A stretch of DNA of 8,076 bases from a bacterium HR20 (lineage in GTDB: Bacteria; Bacteroidota; Ignavibacteria; Kapaibacteriales; NICIL-2), in the NCBI GenBank assembly GCA_002898675.1, contig BEHW01000093.1, positions 1-8,076 on the forward strand, read 5' to 3'. This document shows, piece by piece, positions 1-7,007 of the stretch. Position 1 is the first letter of the stretch; each line of letters starts with the position of its first letter. Below the pieces are notes generated by a model, which saw nothing but the letters and a program-made list of their open reading frames with translations, made no database searches and had not been told where the DNA came from. The position numbers and the translations under genes were made by a program.

Positions 1-61
1 CCAGCTGCGGAAGGCAATCGAGCTACTCCCTGAAGCTGCCCGAATCGCTCGGCTGAACTGA
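1..61 (+). CDS. C-terminal end of an unidentified protein (partial)
   Basis: A reading frame open from the left window edge ends at TGA 59-61 and gives the C-terminal residues QLRKAIELLPEAARIARLN. The pattern of small and hydrophobic residues ending in L-P-E-A resembles the second helix of a tetratricopeptide-type repeat, but 19 residues are too few to name a family. It lies on the same strand as the DUF3108 gene and ends 65 bp before that gene's likely start, so the two may be cotranscribed. The call rests only on the open frame and its protein-like composition; it could be a chance open stretch. Confidence 0.45.
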   Translation, partial: QLRKAIELLPEAARIARLN

Positions 62-126
62 CAGTGGGCTGTGGTGCTACGCATGCTGATCGGTATCTCG
101 ACGTTTTTCCCCTCTCTCCCCTCACC

Positions 127-891
127 ATGGTAATGCGACTCGTTACTCTGTTGCTCGCCCTTGCCACTATCGTTGGAAGGGCACAGGTTCTTGTTCCTGG
201 CGAAGAGTTGACCTACCGTGTTTCGTACATCGGCATCGAATTGGGAACGATTCGCTTGGTCAACGAAGGGCGCCAGGAAGCGCTCGGCAAGCCAGCCGTC
301 AAGTGCAAAGCGCTCATTGATTCTAGGCCAGGGATTCCCTTCCTGTCGCTCCATGTCGTCTATGAATCGTGGATGGAACCAACTGCGCTTGCTTCCCTGC
401 AGTTTGTGGCGCAAAACAAGGAAAGCGGCGAGTACACCAAGTACACGTTCGACTACGACCAACGCCGCATCTCGACAGCCACGTGGATGGATCGTCAAAA
501 AACTGATGAACGTACCTTCCATATCACACGCAAGTACGTTGATGGGCTGACGATTCTCTACGCTGCGCGGCAGCTCCTCTACAGCAAACGCACCGCATGG
601 ATCCCCACCATCGTCCGCGAGGATACTGCGTGGACAAAAATCAACTTTACTGGCAAGGTCGTCCCCACAACGATTGATGCCGTACCGTATCCAGTGCGGA
701 CGGTGTACTTCGACGGCGAGGCGAATTGGACGGGCGTCTATGGTGTCACTGGGTACTTCGAGGGGTGGTTCAGCGATGATGATGCACGCATACCGATCAA
801 AGCGAAAATGAAGCTCTACTTGGGGAGCGCCGACATCGAGCTGATCAGTTGGAAACGCCCTGGGTGGTCACCGCCCGCTGCGAAGGAGTAA
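127..891 (+). CDS. Exported DUF3108 domain-containing protein
   Basis: This is a 254-residue protein of the DUF3108 family, whose biochemical role is not established. Seen in the sequence: a short signal peptide (hydrophobic core about residues 4-16, likely signal peptidase I cleavage after GRA at residue 19, no lipobox cysteine). Then comes the family-typical opening PGEELTYRVSYIGIELG (about residues 24-40). Near the end is the family-typical segment GWFSDDDARIPIKAKMKLYLG, spread over about residues 213-235, followed by a basic, proline-rich tail. The beta-rich pattern suggests a periplasmic or outer-membrane-associated barrel-like fold. ATG at 127 was chosen over GTG at 64 because the 21 extra residues would precede the signal peptide with a non-hydrophobic, Cys- and His-containing stretch; ATG at 133 is also possible. 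No clear Shine-Dalgarno site precedes any of these. The gene converges on the minus-strand operon, so a functional link to the exporter is not implied. Confidence 0.85.
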   Translation: MVMRLVTLLLALATIVGRAQVLVPGEELTYRVSYIGIELGTIRLVNEGRQEALGKPAVKCKALIDSRPGIPFLSLHVVYESWMEPTALASLQFVAQNKESGEYTKYTFDYDQRRISTATWMDRQKTDERTFHITRKYVDGLTILYAARQLLYSKRTAWIPTIVREDTAWTKINFTGKVVPTTIDAVPYPVRTVYFDGEANWTGVYGVTGYFEGWFSDDDARIPIKAKMKLYLGSADIELISWKRPGWSPPAAKE

Positions 892-1006
892 ACAAGAGGG
901 CAACACGACGGATTGTTTCGGCCAACGGTCACAGACGCTGGCGCATGATCTGCTCCTGGAGTTTCTCTTGCAGGCACGGAATACCCAGCGGCTTGGCCCA
1001 CGCGTT
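892..1006. other. Convergent intergenic gap with no recognisable terminator
   Basis: These 115 bp separate the stop of the DUF3108 gene (TAA 889-891) from the stop of the minus-strand glycosidase (TAA 1009-1007). A bidirectional terminator would be expected here, but no stem of useful length followed by a T-run is seen on either strand. The nearest candidates have stems of only about four pairs. The minus strand is open in the glycosidase frame from 1006 down to a TGA at 931-929, which is described as a separate finding. Confidence 0.5.
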
Positions 1007-2536
1007 TTACTGCTCGTCCCCACCGATTCTCCCGCTCAGCAGAAGCGCTGCTGCAGCACACGAAGGGCTACTATCGGAGAACGTCCAGAGCACAACATCG
1101 GCACGCCACCCCAGCTTCACCGCAGGCGCTCCCGCAAGAAGTAGCACGCGCCGCTTCCCCTCGGCGAAGCGTTCGAGCGCTTCGGCAAGGTTGGGATCGT
1201 CCCACCGCGAGAGTGGACGACCTGCCCGCGGACGCTCGAACACCGCAACGATGATGCACTCCGCCTGTGCGATCGCCTCAGCGTGTGCTGCGACGTCTGA
1301 TTGCTCGATCTCACGCGAAATGAACGCAACGTCCATGTTCCCGTCGTAGAGTTGCGCAAGGTAGCGGAAGAACTCCGTCGGCGCATCGAGTGGAGCATCG
1401 TGTTCGACGAGAGCAAATGCTGCAATGTGTGCGTACTGCGTCAGCGGCAGGACGCTGCGATCGCCTGCCAGACGGAGCGCGCCTACTGCGGCTTCGAGCG
1501 CTCGCTGCGCATGCTCGCTCTGGGAAATGCTCGTTGGGGGAAACGATGCAACATCCTCGGCGAGCTGGTCAAGCCGCGCAAGCGCATCGCGGTGCTCCTC
1601 GAGGGAAAGCATCCCGCTGCGAAGTGCACGCTCGGCAAACTCAATCGCTTCGTGCGCATCAGCGGGCACGAGCGCAACGTCGCAGCCCGCCGCAAATGCA
1701 GCCGTCGCCGCTTGACCACTTGCATAGCGCTGGGTAATTGGCCGCATGTCGAGCGCGTCGGTCACCACAATACCTTCATACCCCAAACGCTCCCGTAACA
1801 ACCTGCGGACAATAGCCTCCGACAGCGACGCAATCTGTCCACCTTCGTTGAGCGCTGGAACCGCCAAGTGCCCCACCATCACCGATCGCACTCCTTCCTT
1901 GATCGCTGCGTAGAAGGGCACAAGCTCGCGCGCAACCAGCTCATCTGCACTTGCGGTGATGAGTGGCAACTCAATGTGCGAATCAGTGCTTGCATCGCCA
2001 TGGCCGGGGAAATGCTTGGCGCACGCAGCCACCCCTTCCCGCTGATGTCCGCGGATCCATGCGCAGACGTGCTCGACCACACGCGGCGCTTCGGTTCCGA
2101 ATGCTCTGATCCCGATGATCGGATTGTTCGGGTTGCTTGCAATGTCCGCGCATGGCGCAAAGTTCCACCCAATCCCCAGGGAGCGCAGACTCGCAGCGAT
2201 CGCACTGGCGACACCTTCGGTCACGCGTGGATCCTGCAGCCCAAGTGCAAACGCATGCGGAAACTCCACTGCATCCTCGATTCGCATGCGAAGTCCTGTC
2301 TCCGCATCAATGGCAAACAGCAGCCGATGCTGCGCAAGCGATTGAAGTTGCCCAATGGTTTCGCTGACATCGTCGAGCGTGCCGTCGAAAATGCAGAACC
2401 CTCCAATGCCACGAGCAACGAGCGCGCTGATACTGTCCCGGTAGTCGCCATCGCGCACGTAGCGTGCTGGGTGAAGGCGCGCGATAATCCGCCGTGCGAT
2501 TGATTGCACAAACGCTTCTCCGTTGTGAATGCTCAT
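1007..2536 (-). CDS. Family 3 glycoside hydrolase, NagZ-type beta-N-acetylhexosaminidase
   Basis: This 509-residue enzyme is predicted to hydrolyse terminal beta-linked N-acetylhexosamine, as NagZ does on muropeptides and Bacillus NagZ/YbbD does on cell-wall fragments. Seen in the sequence: the barrel motif FAPCADIASNPNNPIIG (about 126-142), the substrate-loop motif KHFPGHG (174-180) followed by D-S-H (185-187) with the NagZ-type His acid/base at 187, and VVTDALDM with the likely nucleophile Asp260. Residues 1 to about 340 are the GH3 TIM-barrel domain. Residues about 355-509 resemble a GH3 C-terminal alpha/beta domain (strands around IIVAVFERP, RVLLLAG and VVLWTFSDS), so it is longer than the single-domain enterobacterial NagZ of roughly 340 residues. 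There is no signal peptide, so a cytoplasmic location is inferred. Its ATG sits inside the permease stop (ATGA, 2536-2533) with no Shine-Dalgarno site at a usable distance, which suggests translation coupled to the exporter. Substrate specificity is inferred from the motifs, hence no gene symbol. Confidence 0.9.
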   Translation of the reverse strand: MSIHNGEAFVQSIARRIIARLHPARYVRDGDYRDSISALVARGIGGFCIFDGTLDDVSETIGQLQSLAQHRLLFAIDAETGLRMRIEDAVEFPHAFALGLQDPRVTEGVASAIAASLRSLGIGWNFAPCADIASNPNNPIIGIRAFGTEAPRVVEHVCAWIRGHQREGVAACAKHFPGHGDASTDSHIELPLITASADELVARELVPFYAAIKEGVRSVMVGHLAVPALNEGGQIASLSEAIVRRLLRERLGYEGIVVTDALDMRPITQRYASGQAATAAFAAGCDVALVPADAHEAIEFAERALRSGMLSLEEHRDALARLDQLAEDVASFPPTSISQSEHAQRALEAAVGALRLAGDRSVLPLTQYAHIAAFALVEHDAPLDAPTEFFRYLAQLYDGNMDVAFISREIEQSDVAAHAEAIAQAECIIVAVFERPRAGRPLSRWDDPNLAEALERFAEGKRRVLLLAGAPAVKLGWRADVVLWTFSDSSPSCAAAALLLSGRIGGDEQ

Positions 2537-3771
2537 TCGTACCGCAGTGCCTCGATCGGGCTGAGTTTGGCAGCCCGCCAGGCAGGGTATGCTCCAAAAC
2601 TAACGCCGACGAGTGTGCAGACTACGATGCTCCCAATCGCCCACCCGAACGGAATCACAAACTCCACCCCAGCAACACGCGAGAGCAGAGCGCCGAGCAG
2701 ACTCCCAACAGCAATCCCTCCCAATGCCCCGACTTGACTGAGCACGACCGCCTCGATGAGAAACTGCCAGAGGATCGAACGAACCGTCGCGCCGAGCGCC
2801 TTGCGAACGCCGATTTCTCGCGTCCGCTCCTTGACGCTGATGAGCATGATGTTCATGATGCCAACGCCTGCGGCAAGTAACGCGATCGCCCCACAGAACG
2901 CTCCGAATAACCCAACAAATCGCAGAAACGTGCCGAGCTGGTCGGCAAGCGATGCGAGCATCTCAATCTCGAAGTCATTCTCTTGCTCCGGCCGGAGACC
3001 GCGAATGCTCCGCATCACCCCGATGCTCTCATCGAAAAGCTCTTCGAGCGCTGCTTGGCTGGACGCACGGACGAAGATGGAAATCGAGTACATCCACTCT
3101 TCCGCATACGTCCGCACAAAGACAGGAATTGGCACAATGACCATGTTATCCTGGCTCTGCCCGAAAATTCCGCCTTTCGGTTCGAGTACGCCGACGATGG
3201 TAAACCGCTGCGTGCGAATTTGAATTTCCTTACCGATCGGATCCTCCGTGCCAGGGAAAAGATCGGTGCGCACGTCGTTGCCGATTACTGCGACCATCCG
3301 CCCATGGGCGATGTCATCGGCAACGAGCGGTCGTCCGAGTGCAAACCGATAGTTCCGCAAGGCAAAGAAGTTTTCATCGCTGCCGACGAGCGTCACATCG
3401 GGGTCAGTATGCCGCTCACCGCTACGGATGGTCATCGCACTGGTAACGCTATAGAGCGAGACCAATGCACCCGTACCTTCCATTCGGCGTTTGTACTCGA
3501 TCCCTTGCGAGAAGGAAATCGGGCGGCGGCGCATGTACCGGCGCCACTGCTCGCCACTGGTGATGATGCTCGGGCTGCGCTGAATGAGGAACGTGTAGCT
3601 CCCGGATGCGACAATCTCACTTGTGAGCGCATGTTCGAGCGCCGTCGCAGCACTTCCCGCCCCGACAATCGCGACGATACCAATGGCGATGCTAACGAGC
3701 GTCAGCACCGTCCGCACTGGCTGTGCGCGGAACGTATCGTATGCAGACACAAGGTACTCGCGGAGATTCAT
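2533..3771 (-). CDS. MacB/FtsX-type ABC transporter permease (second permease)
   Basis: This 412-residue inner-membrane protein has MacB permease architecture. There is one N-terminal transmembrane helix (about residues 20-42), a large periplasmic MacB_PCD-type domain (about 43-280), and three C-terminal helices (about 283-310, 333-365, 370-397) forming the FtsX domain. The cytoplasmic coupling motif ERTREIGVRKALGAT (315-329) and the ending SPIEALRYE are characteristic of MacB/LolC/LolE-type permeases, which transmit ATPase motion to the periplasm instead of passing substrate through the membrane. It has no ATPase domain and must use the separate ATPase at 5018-5746. It is a diverged paralogue of the adjacent permease, matching it mainly in the FtsX motifs. 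Its ATG overlaps the upstream permease stop by 4 bp, no Shine-Dalgarno site is visible, and its own stop overlaps the glycosidase start. The transported substrate is unknown. Confidence 0.92.
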   Translation of the reverse strand: MNLREYLVSAYDTFRAQPVRTVLTLVSIAIGIVAIVGAGSAATALEHALTSEIVASGSYTFLIQRSPSIITSGEQWRRYMRRRPISFSQGIEYKRRMEGTGALVSLYSVTSAMTIRSGERHTDPDVTLVGSDENFFALRNYRFALGRPLVADDIAHGRMVAVIGNDVRTDLFPGTEDPIGKEIQIRTQRFTIVGVLEPKGGIFGQSQDNMVIVPIPVFVRTYAEEWMYSISIFVRASSQAALEELFDESIGVMRSIRGLRPEQENDFEIEMLASLADQLGTFLRFVGLFGAFCGAIALLAAGVGIMNIMLISVKERTREIGVRKALGATVRSILWQFLIEAVVLSQVGALGGIAVGSLLGALLSRVAGVEFVIPFGWAIGSIVVCTLVGVSFGAYPAWRAAKLSPIEALRYE

Positions 3772-5021
3772 GCTTCGTAGCGCAGTGCTTCAACTGGATC
3801 GAGCCTGGCTGCACGGAGCGCAGGCACAAAGCCTGCGATGACGCCGACGCAAATCGAGCTACCAACCGCAAGAGCAACAACATTGAGCGGGACAAAGGGC
3901 AGCAGAAACTCCATCTGCGTGCGCAACAGCAGCGCAGCGACCGCAATAAGACCACCTGCCAAAGCAATGCCCACCAGCGCTCCTGCAACGCAGAGCATTG
4001 CCGCTTCAGCCAAAAATTGCGCCAGGATCGAGCTACGACGTGCACCGACTGCCCGGCGAATTCCGATTTCTTTGGTGCGCTCGACGACTGCAACGAACAT
4101 GACGTTCGTAATGCCGATGACACCAACCAGAAACGACAGTGCCGTCAGCCCAATGCCGACCATCCCAATGACCATGCGAATGTTCGCTACTTGGTCGCGG
4201 AACACCTGCGCTTCGTTGATCGCAAAATCATCGGGTGCATCTGGCGAGAGCATCCGGACCGAGCGAACAATTCCGCGGAGGTCGTCACGAAGCTCGCCGA
4301 GCTCTTCGGGCGAACGCGCCTTGACGGCGACGGTCACGCTCCGGCTATAGCGTCCGTAGAGACCAAAGAACGCCGGCAGCGGGATGTACACCGTGCGGTC
4401 GAGAAAGTCCGTAAAGAGGGTGCCACGCTTGTTCATTACGCCGACGACAACAAATGGCCGCCCTTCGATCCGAATCGTTTCTCCCAGCGGCGAGCGATTG
4501 CCAAAGAGTGCAGACCGCACACCATCGCCGATGACCGCAACGGCGGCAGCATGCTGCTCTTCCATCTCGCTGAAAAATCGCCCTTCGGCGAGCGTCGTGC
4601 TCGGCAGAAGCCCAAAGCGTGCCATCGTTCCCTCGATCACTAATCCGCTGGCTTTCTTGTCAGCACGGACAACAGTCTTGCCCCACGCATCTGCACTGAT
4701 GTACACCATGCTTGCTGCACGCACACGACGAGCAATTTCTTCGGCTTGGTCAATGGTGATGTTCTTGCGATTCATCACCGAACGCCAGTTTCCACCACCT
4801 GCCCAGTTCCACTTGTCCACGTAGAGCATATCCTGGCCGAGTGTCGAAAGTGTAGACTCCCAGGCAGCATCGAGACTGCCGAGCGCCCAGCCCATCAGCG
4901 ATACGAACGCAACGCCGATCGTCACTCCGAGCGCTGTCAGCAGCGAGCGCAATGGATTAGCCCGGAGCGATTCGAGCGCACTTATGAAGACGTCCGCATA
5001 TTCTGCCAAACGCCGTATCAT
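3768..5021 (-). CDS. MacB/FtsX-type ABC transporter permease (first permease)
   Basis: This 417-residue permease has the same layout as its neighbour. It has transmembrane helix 1 at about residues 24-48, a periplasmic MacB_PCD-type domain at about 50-280, and three C-terminal helices at about 284-312, 335-365 and 376-403. The coupling motif ERTKEIGIRRAVGA (314-327) and the terminal DPVEALRYEA identify the MacB/FtsX superfamily. Compared with the second permease, its periplasmic domain has a distinct Trp/Gly-rich segment (DKWNWAGGGNW, 69-79), which suggests the two permeases are not interchangeable. With the single ATPase it most likely forms a heterodimeric membrane unit. Its ATG lies in the ATPase stop (ATGA, 5021-5018) without a visible Shine-Dalgarno site. 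A LolC/LolE-like lipoprotein release role is a less likely alternative, because an adaptor and an outer-membrane factor are encoded in the same operon. Confidence 0.92.
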   Translation of the reverse strand: MIRRLAEYADVFISALESLRANPLRSLLTALGVTIGVAFVSLMGWALGSLDAAWESTLSTLGQDMLYVDKWNWAGGGNWRSVMNRKNITIDQAEEIARRVRAASMVYISADAWGKTVVRADKKASGLVIEGTMARFGLLPSTTLAEGRFFSEMEEQHAAAVAVIGDGVRSALFGNRSPLGETIRIEGRPFVVVGVMNKRGTLFTDFLDRTVYIPLPAFFGLYGRYSRSVTVAVKARSPEELGELRDDLRGIVRSVRMLSPDAPDDFAINEAQVFRDQVANIRMVIGMVGIGLTALSFLVGVIGITNVMFVAVVERTKEIGIRRAVGARRSSILAQFLAEAAMLCVAGALVGIALAGGLIAVAALLLRTQMEFLLPFVPLNVVALAVGSSICVGVIAGFVPALRAARLDPVEALRYEA

Positions 5022-5746
5022 TGTTGCATGGTGAGTGCTTCGACCGTTTCGGGGCTGTTGGGCGCGTCAGATTCAATGCGTCCATCGCGAATGCGAATAA
5101 TTCGGCGTGCATAGCGAGCGATGTCGTCTTCGTGCGTGACGAGGATGACTGTATTCCCCTCGCGCCAGATGCGTTCGAAGAGCGCCATAATTTCCGCGCC
5201 TGTTTTCGAGTCGAGGTTGCCCGTCGGCTCATCGGCTAAGATGATCGAAGGGTTGGTTACGAGTGCGCGCGCGATGGCTACTCGCTGCCGCTGCCCGCCG
5301 GAAAGTTCCGGCGGTTTGTGGCGGAGCCGATCACCTAAGCCGACACTCTCGAGCGCGGCTTGCGCACGGCGGCGGCGTTCGTCGGCACTGATGCCAGCAT
5401 AGATGAGTGGAAGCTCGACGTTCTTGAGCGCTGTAGCGCGTGGCAGCAAATTGAATGTTTGGAAGACAAAACCAATTTTCTGATTTCGAATGCGGGCAAG
5501 CGCTGCATCATCGAGCGAGGAAACGTCTGTCCCATCGAGGATGTAGCGGCCGCTGGTTGGCCAATCCAAACAGCCGAGGATGTTCATGAGCGTGGATTTT
5601 CCAGAACCCGACGGCCCCATGATCGCGACGTACTCGTTCGGCTCGATCGAAAGGTCAACGCCGCGGAGCGCATGGACGATCTCGCTTCCCATGCGGTAGT
5701 CTTTCGTGACTTGTTCGAGCAGAATCAGTGGGGAATGCGGACTCAT
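5018..5746 (-). CDS. ABC transporter ATP-binding protein, MacB/LolD type
   Basis: This is a 242-residue cytoplasmic ATPase that powers the two FtsX-type permeases encoded next to it. All nucleotide-binding motifs are intact: Walker A GPSGSGKST (44-52), Q-loop Gln96 in FVFQTFNLL, signature LSGGQRQRVAIARAL (148-162), Walker B IILADEP with Asp172 and Glu173 (168-174), D-loop NLDS (177-180) and switch His205 in VTHED. The sequence MGPSGSGKSTLMNILGCLD is typical of the MacB/LolD/FtsE branch. Length matches stand-alone LolD-like proteins; in E. coli MacB the same domain is fused to the permease. The ATG at 5746 overlaps the adaptor stop (ATGA) and has a good Shine-Dalgarno site (AGGAG, 5758-5754, seven bases upstream). 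It is the only one of the four overlapping starts with such a site. Confidence 0.96.
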   Translation of the reverse strand: MSPHSPLILLEQVTKDYRMGSEIVHALRGVDLSIEPNEYVAIMGPSGSGKSTLMNILGCLDWPTSGRYILDGTDVSSLDDAALARIRNQKIGFVFQTFNLLPRATALKNVELPLIYAGISADERRRRAQAALESVGLGDRLRHKPPELSGGQRQRVAIARALVTNPSIILADEPTGNLDSKTGAEIMALFERIWREGNTVILVTHEDDIARYARRIIRIRDGRIESDAPNSPETVEALTMQQ

Positions 5747-6987
5747 CGCTGCTCTCCTGCAGTGGAACGCGAGCGTTTGATCCGCACGCGCGATCCATCC
5801 CGCAACTGACGCGCAATCGCGCTGTAGGGACCAGAGACGACAACTTCACCCGGTGAAAGCCCTGCGGTTATCTCGATAAAGTCACGATCGCTAATCCCAG
5901 TTTGGACGATGCGCTGCTCGACGCGATCGCCCTTGACGACAAATGCTACTTGCGGCGGTCGTGCCGGGCGGGCGGTTCGGTTCCGCTCGGTACTATCGGC
6001 ATCGTAGCGGATCGTCACTGCCCCAATCGGCACTGCACGGGCACTGTCGCGACGCGCAGTACGGATGTCCGCAACGCACGTCATGCCGGGCCGGAGCCGA
6101 TCGTCGCGGCTATCGAGACGAATTTTCACTTGGAAGTTGACCACCTCGTCCTGCGTACCGATGGCTTTCTCCAGCGGGGAATGGGCGATTTCCAGCACTC
6201 GCCCCAGGAGCACGCTATCGCGGAATGCATCAACGCGCACCCGAGCCGTATCGCCTGAATGGATGAGCACAACGTCGTTTTCATTGACTTCGACGATTGC
6301 GTTCATCGTATCGAGGTTTGCAATTCGGAGCAGCTCAGTTCCCTGCATCTGTGCAGTCCCGACGACTTTTTCGCCGATCTCGACGTTGAGCTTGGTGACG
6401 ACACCGCTGATGGGTGCGTAAATCTCCGTGCGATTGAACGAAAGTTCCGCTTGGCGCAGCGTTGCCTGCGCACGGGATTTTTCCGCCAGTGCCGATTGGT
6501 ACTGTCCGGCTGCACGATCGTAGGCTGCCTTTGCGGTCTCAAATTCCTGCTTCGAGATGAAGCCTTTGTCGTAGAGTTCTGCCGAACGGCGCAGCTCACG
6601 TTCGGTGCGGTCGAGTTCGACTTTTGCGATCTCGATACCCACCTCAGCTGCACGCACTGCTGCGCGGAACTGCTCCAGCTGCGTTTGGAGCAGGTCGGGA
6701 CGAATGCGGACCAGCAACTGACCGCGACGGACGCGATCGCCTTCTTTGACCGTCAGCGCGATGATTTCACCGCTCACTTCGGAGGAGATTTTCACCTCGA
6801 CTTCGGGTTGAATTTTCCCACTGGCGGAAATTTCCTGCACAATGCTCCGCAGCGCGACGGTATCGGTGCGGACTTCGATCACTTCGCTGGAGTTGCGGCT
6901 GGCGATTGCAATGGCAGCGATACCAACAACTCCAAGGCCGATCACTGCGAGAATCATCCACCGGCGACGCTTCGATGGCTGAGGCAT
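5743..6987 (-). CDS. MacA/HlyD-type periplasmic adaptor subunit
   Basis: This 414-residue membrane-fusion protein would bridge the MacB-like permeases and the TolC-like channel. Seen in order: a basic N-terminus, one membrane anchor (about residues 11-30, no lipobox), and the first half of a lipoyl-like domain (about 60-96, GEIIALTVKEGDRVRRGQLL at 73-92). An alpha-hairpin coiled coil rich in Glu, Arg and Ala follows (about 98-185), then the second lipoyl half (APISGVV at 191-197), a beta-barrel (about 228-310, RPGMTCVADI), and a membrane-proximal domain (about 318-405). A charged, proline-containing insertion lies at about residues 329-346. ATG 6987 was preferred to TTG 6996 because GGAG at 7001-6998 is ten bases before the ATG but only one base before the TTG. 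The gene starts 20 bp after the TolC-like stop and its own stop overlaps the ATPase start. Confidence 0.92.
   Translation of the reverse strand: MPQPSKRRRWMILAVIGLGVVGIAAIAIASRNSSEVIEVRTDTVALRSIVQEISASGKIQPEVEVKISSEVSGEIIALTVKEGDRVRRGQLLVRIRPDLLQTQLEQFRAAVRAAEVGIEIAKVELDRTERELRRSAELYDKGFISKQEFETAKAAYDRAAGQYQSALAEKSRAQATLRQAELSFNRTEIYAPISGVVTKLNVEIGEKVVGTAQMQGTELLRIANLDTMNAIVEVNENDVVLIHSGDTARVRVDAFRDSVLLGRVLEIAHSPLEKAIGTQDEVVNFQVKIRLDSRDDRLRPGMTCVADIRTARRDSARAVPIGAVTIRYDADSTERNRTARPARPPQVAFVVKGDRVEQRIVQTGISDRDFIEITAGLSPGEVVVSGPYSAIARQLRDGSRVRIKRSRSTAGEQR
5754..5758 (-). promoter_or_regulatory. Shine-Dalgarno site of the ABC ATPase gene
   Basis: AGGAG reads on the minus strand at 5758-5754, inside the last codons of the adaptor gene and seven bases before the ATG at 5746. 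It supports that start. It also makes the ATPase the only subunit start in the overlapping chain that could be entered independently by ribosomes. Confidence 0.7.
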
Positions 6988-6997
6988 AGTGTGCAAA

Positions 6998-7001
6998 CTC
7001 C
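6998..7001 (-). promoter_or_regulatory. Probable Shine-Dalgarno site of the adaptor gene
   Basis: GGAG reads on the minus strand at 7001-6998, in the 20-bp gap between the TolC-like stop and the adaptor ATG at 6987. The ten-base spacing is at the long end of the usable range, but it favours this ATG over the in-frame TTG at 6996, which would leave only one base of spacing. Confidence 0.5.
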
Positions 7002-7007
7002 GTGTGG

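Noticed and set aside
64..126. GTG at 64 as the start of the DUF3108 gene
   Set aside because: It would add 21 residues ahead of an otherwise ordinary signal peptide and has no Shine-Dalgarno site; ATG at 127 fits an exported protein better.
887..1144. Plus-strand frame through the convergent gap giving a leucine-rich peptide (TLAHDLLLEFLLQ, RVLLLVPTDSPAQQ)
   Set aside because: It has no credible start codon, is in register antisense to the glycosidase frame, and turns into Arg/Cys-rich shadow sequence before its stop at 1142-1144.
3723..4643. A 306-codon plus-strand open frame opposite the permeases, and other long plus-strand frames at 1301-1798, 1868-2503, 2983-3780 and 6259-7011
   Set aside because: Each lies wholly antisense to genes with clear family motifs. 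Their products are rich in Arg, Cys, His and Ser with no recognisable domain, as expected for shadows of GC-biased codons.
2533..5746. A LolCDE lipoprotein-release complex
   Set aside because: ATPase and permeases are of the same superfamily, but the adaptor and TolC-like genes in the same operon fit a MacAB-TolC-type exporter better; LolCDE does not use them.
6985..6996. TTG at 6996 as the start of the adaptor gene
   Set aside because: The only Shine-Dalgarno-like sequence is one base away from it, whereas it is ten bases from the ATG at 6987.
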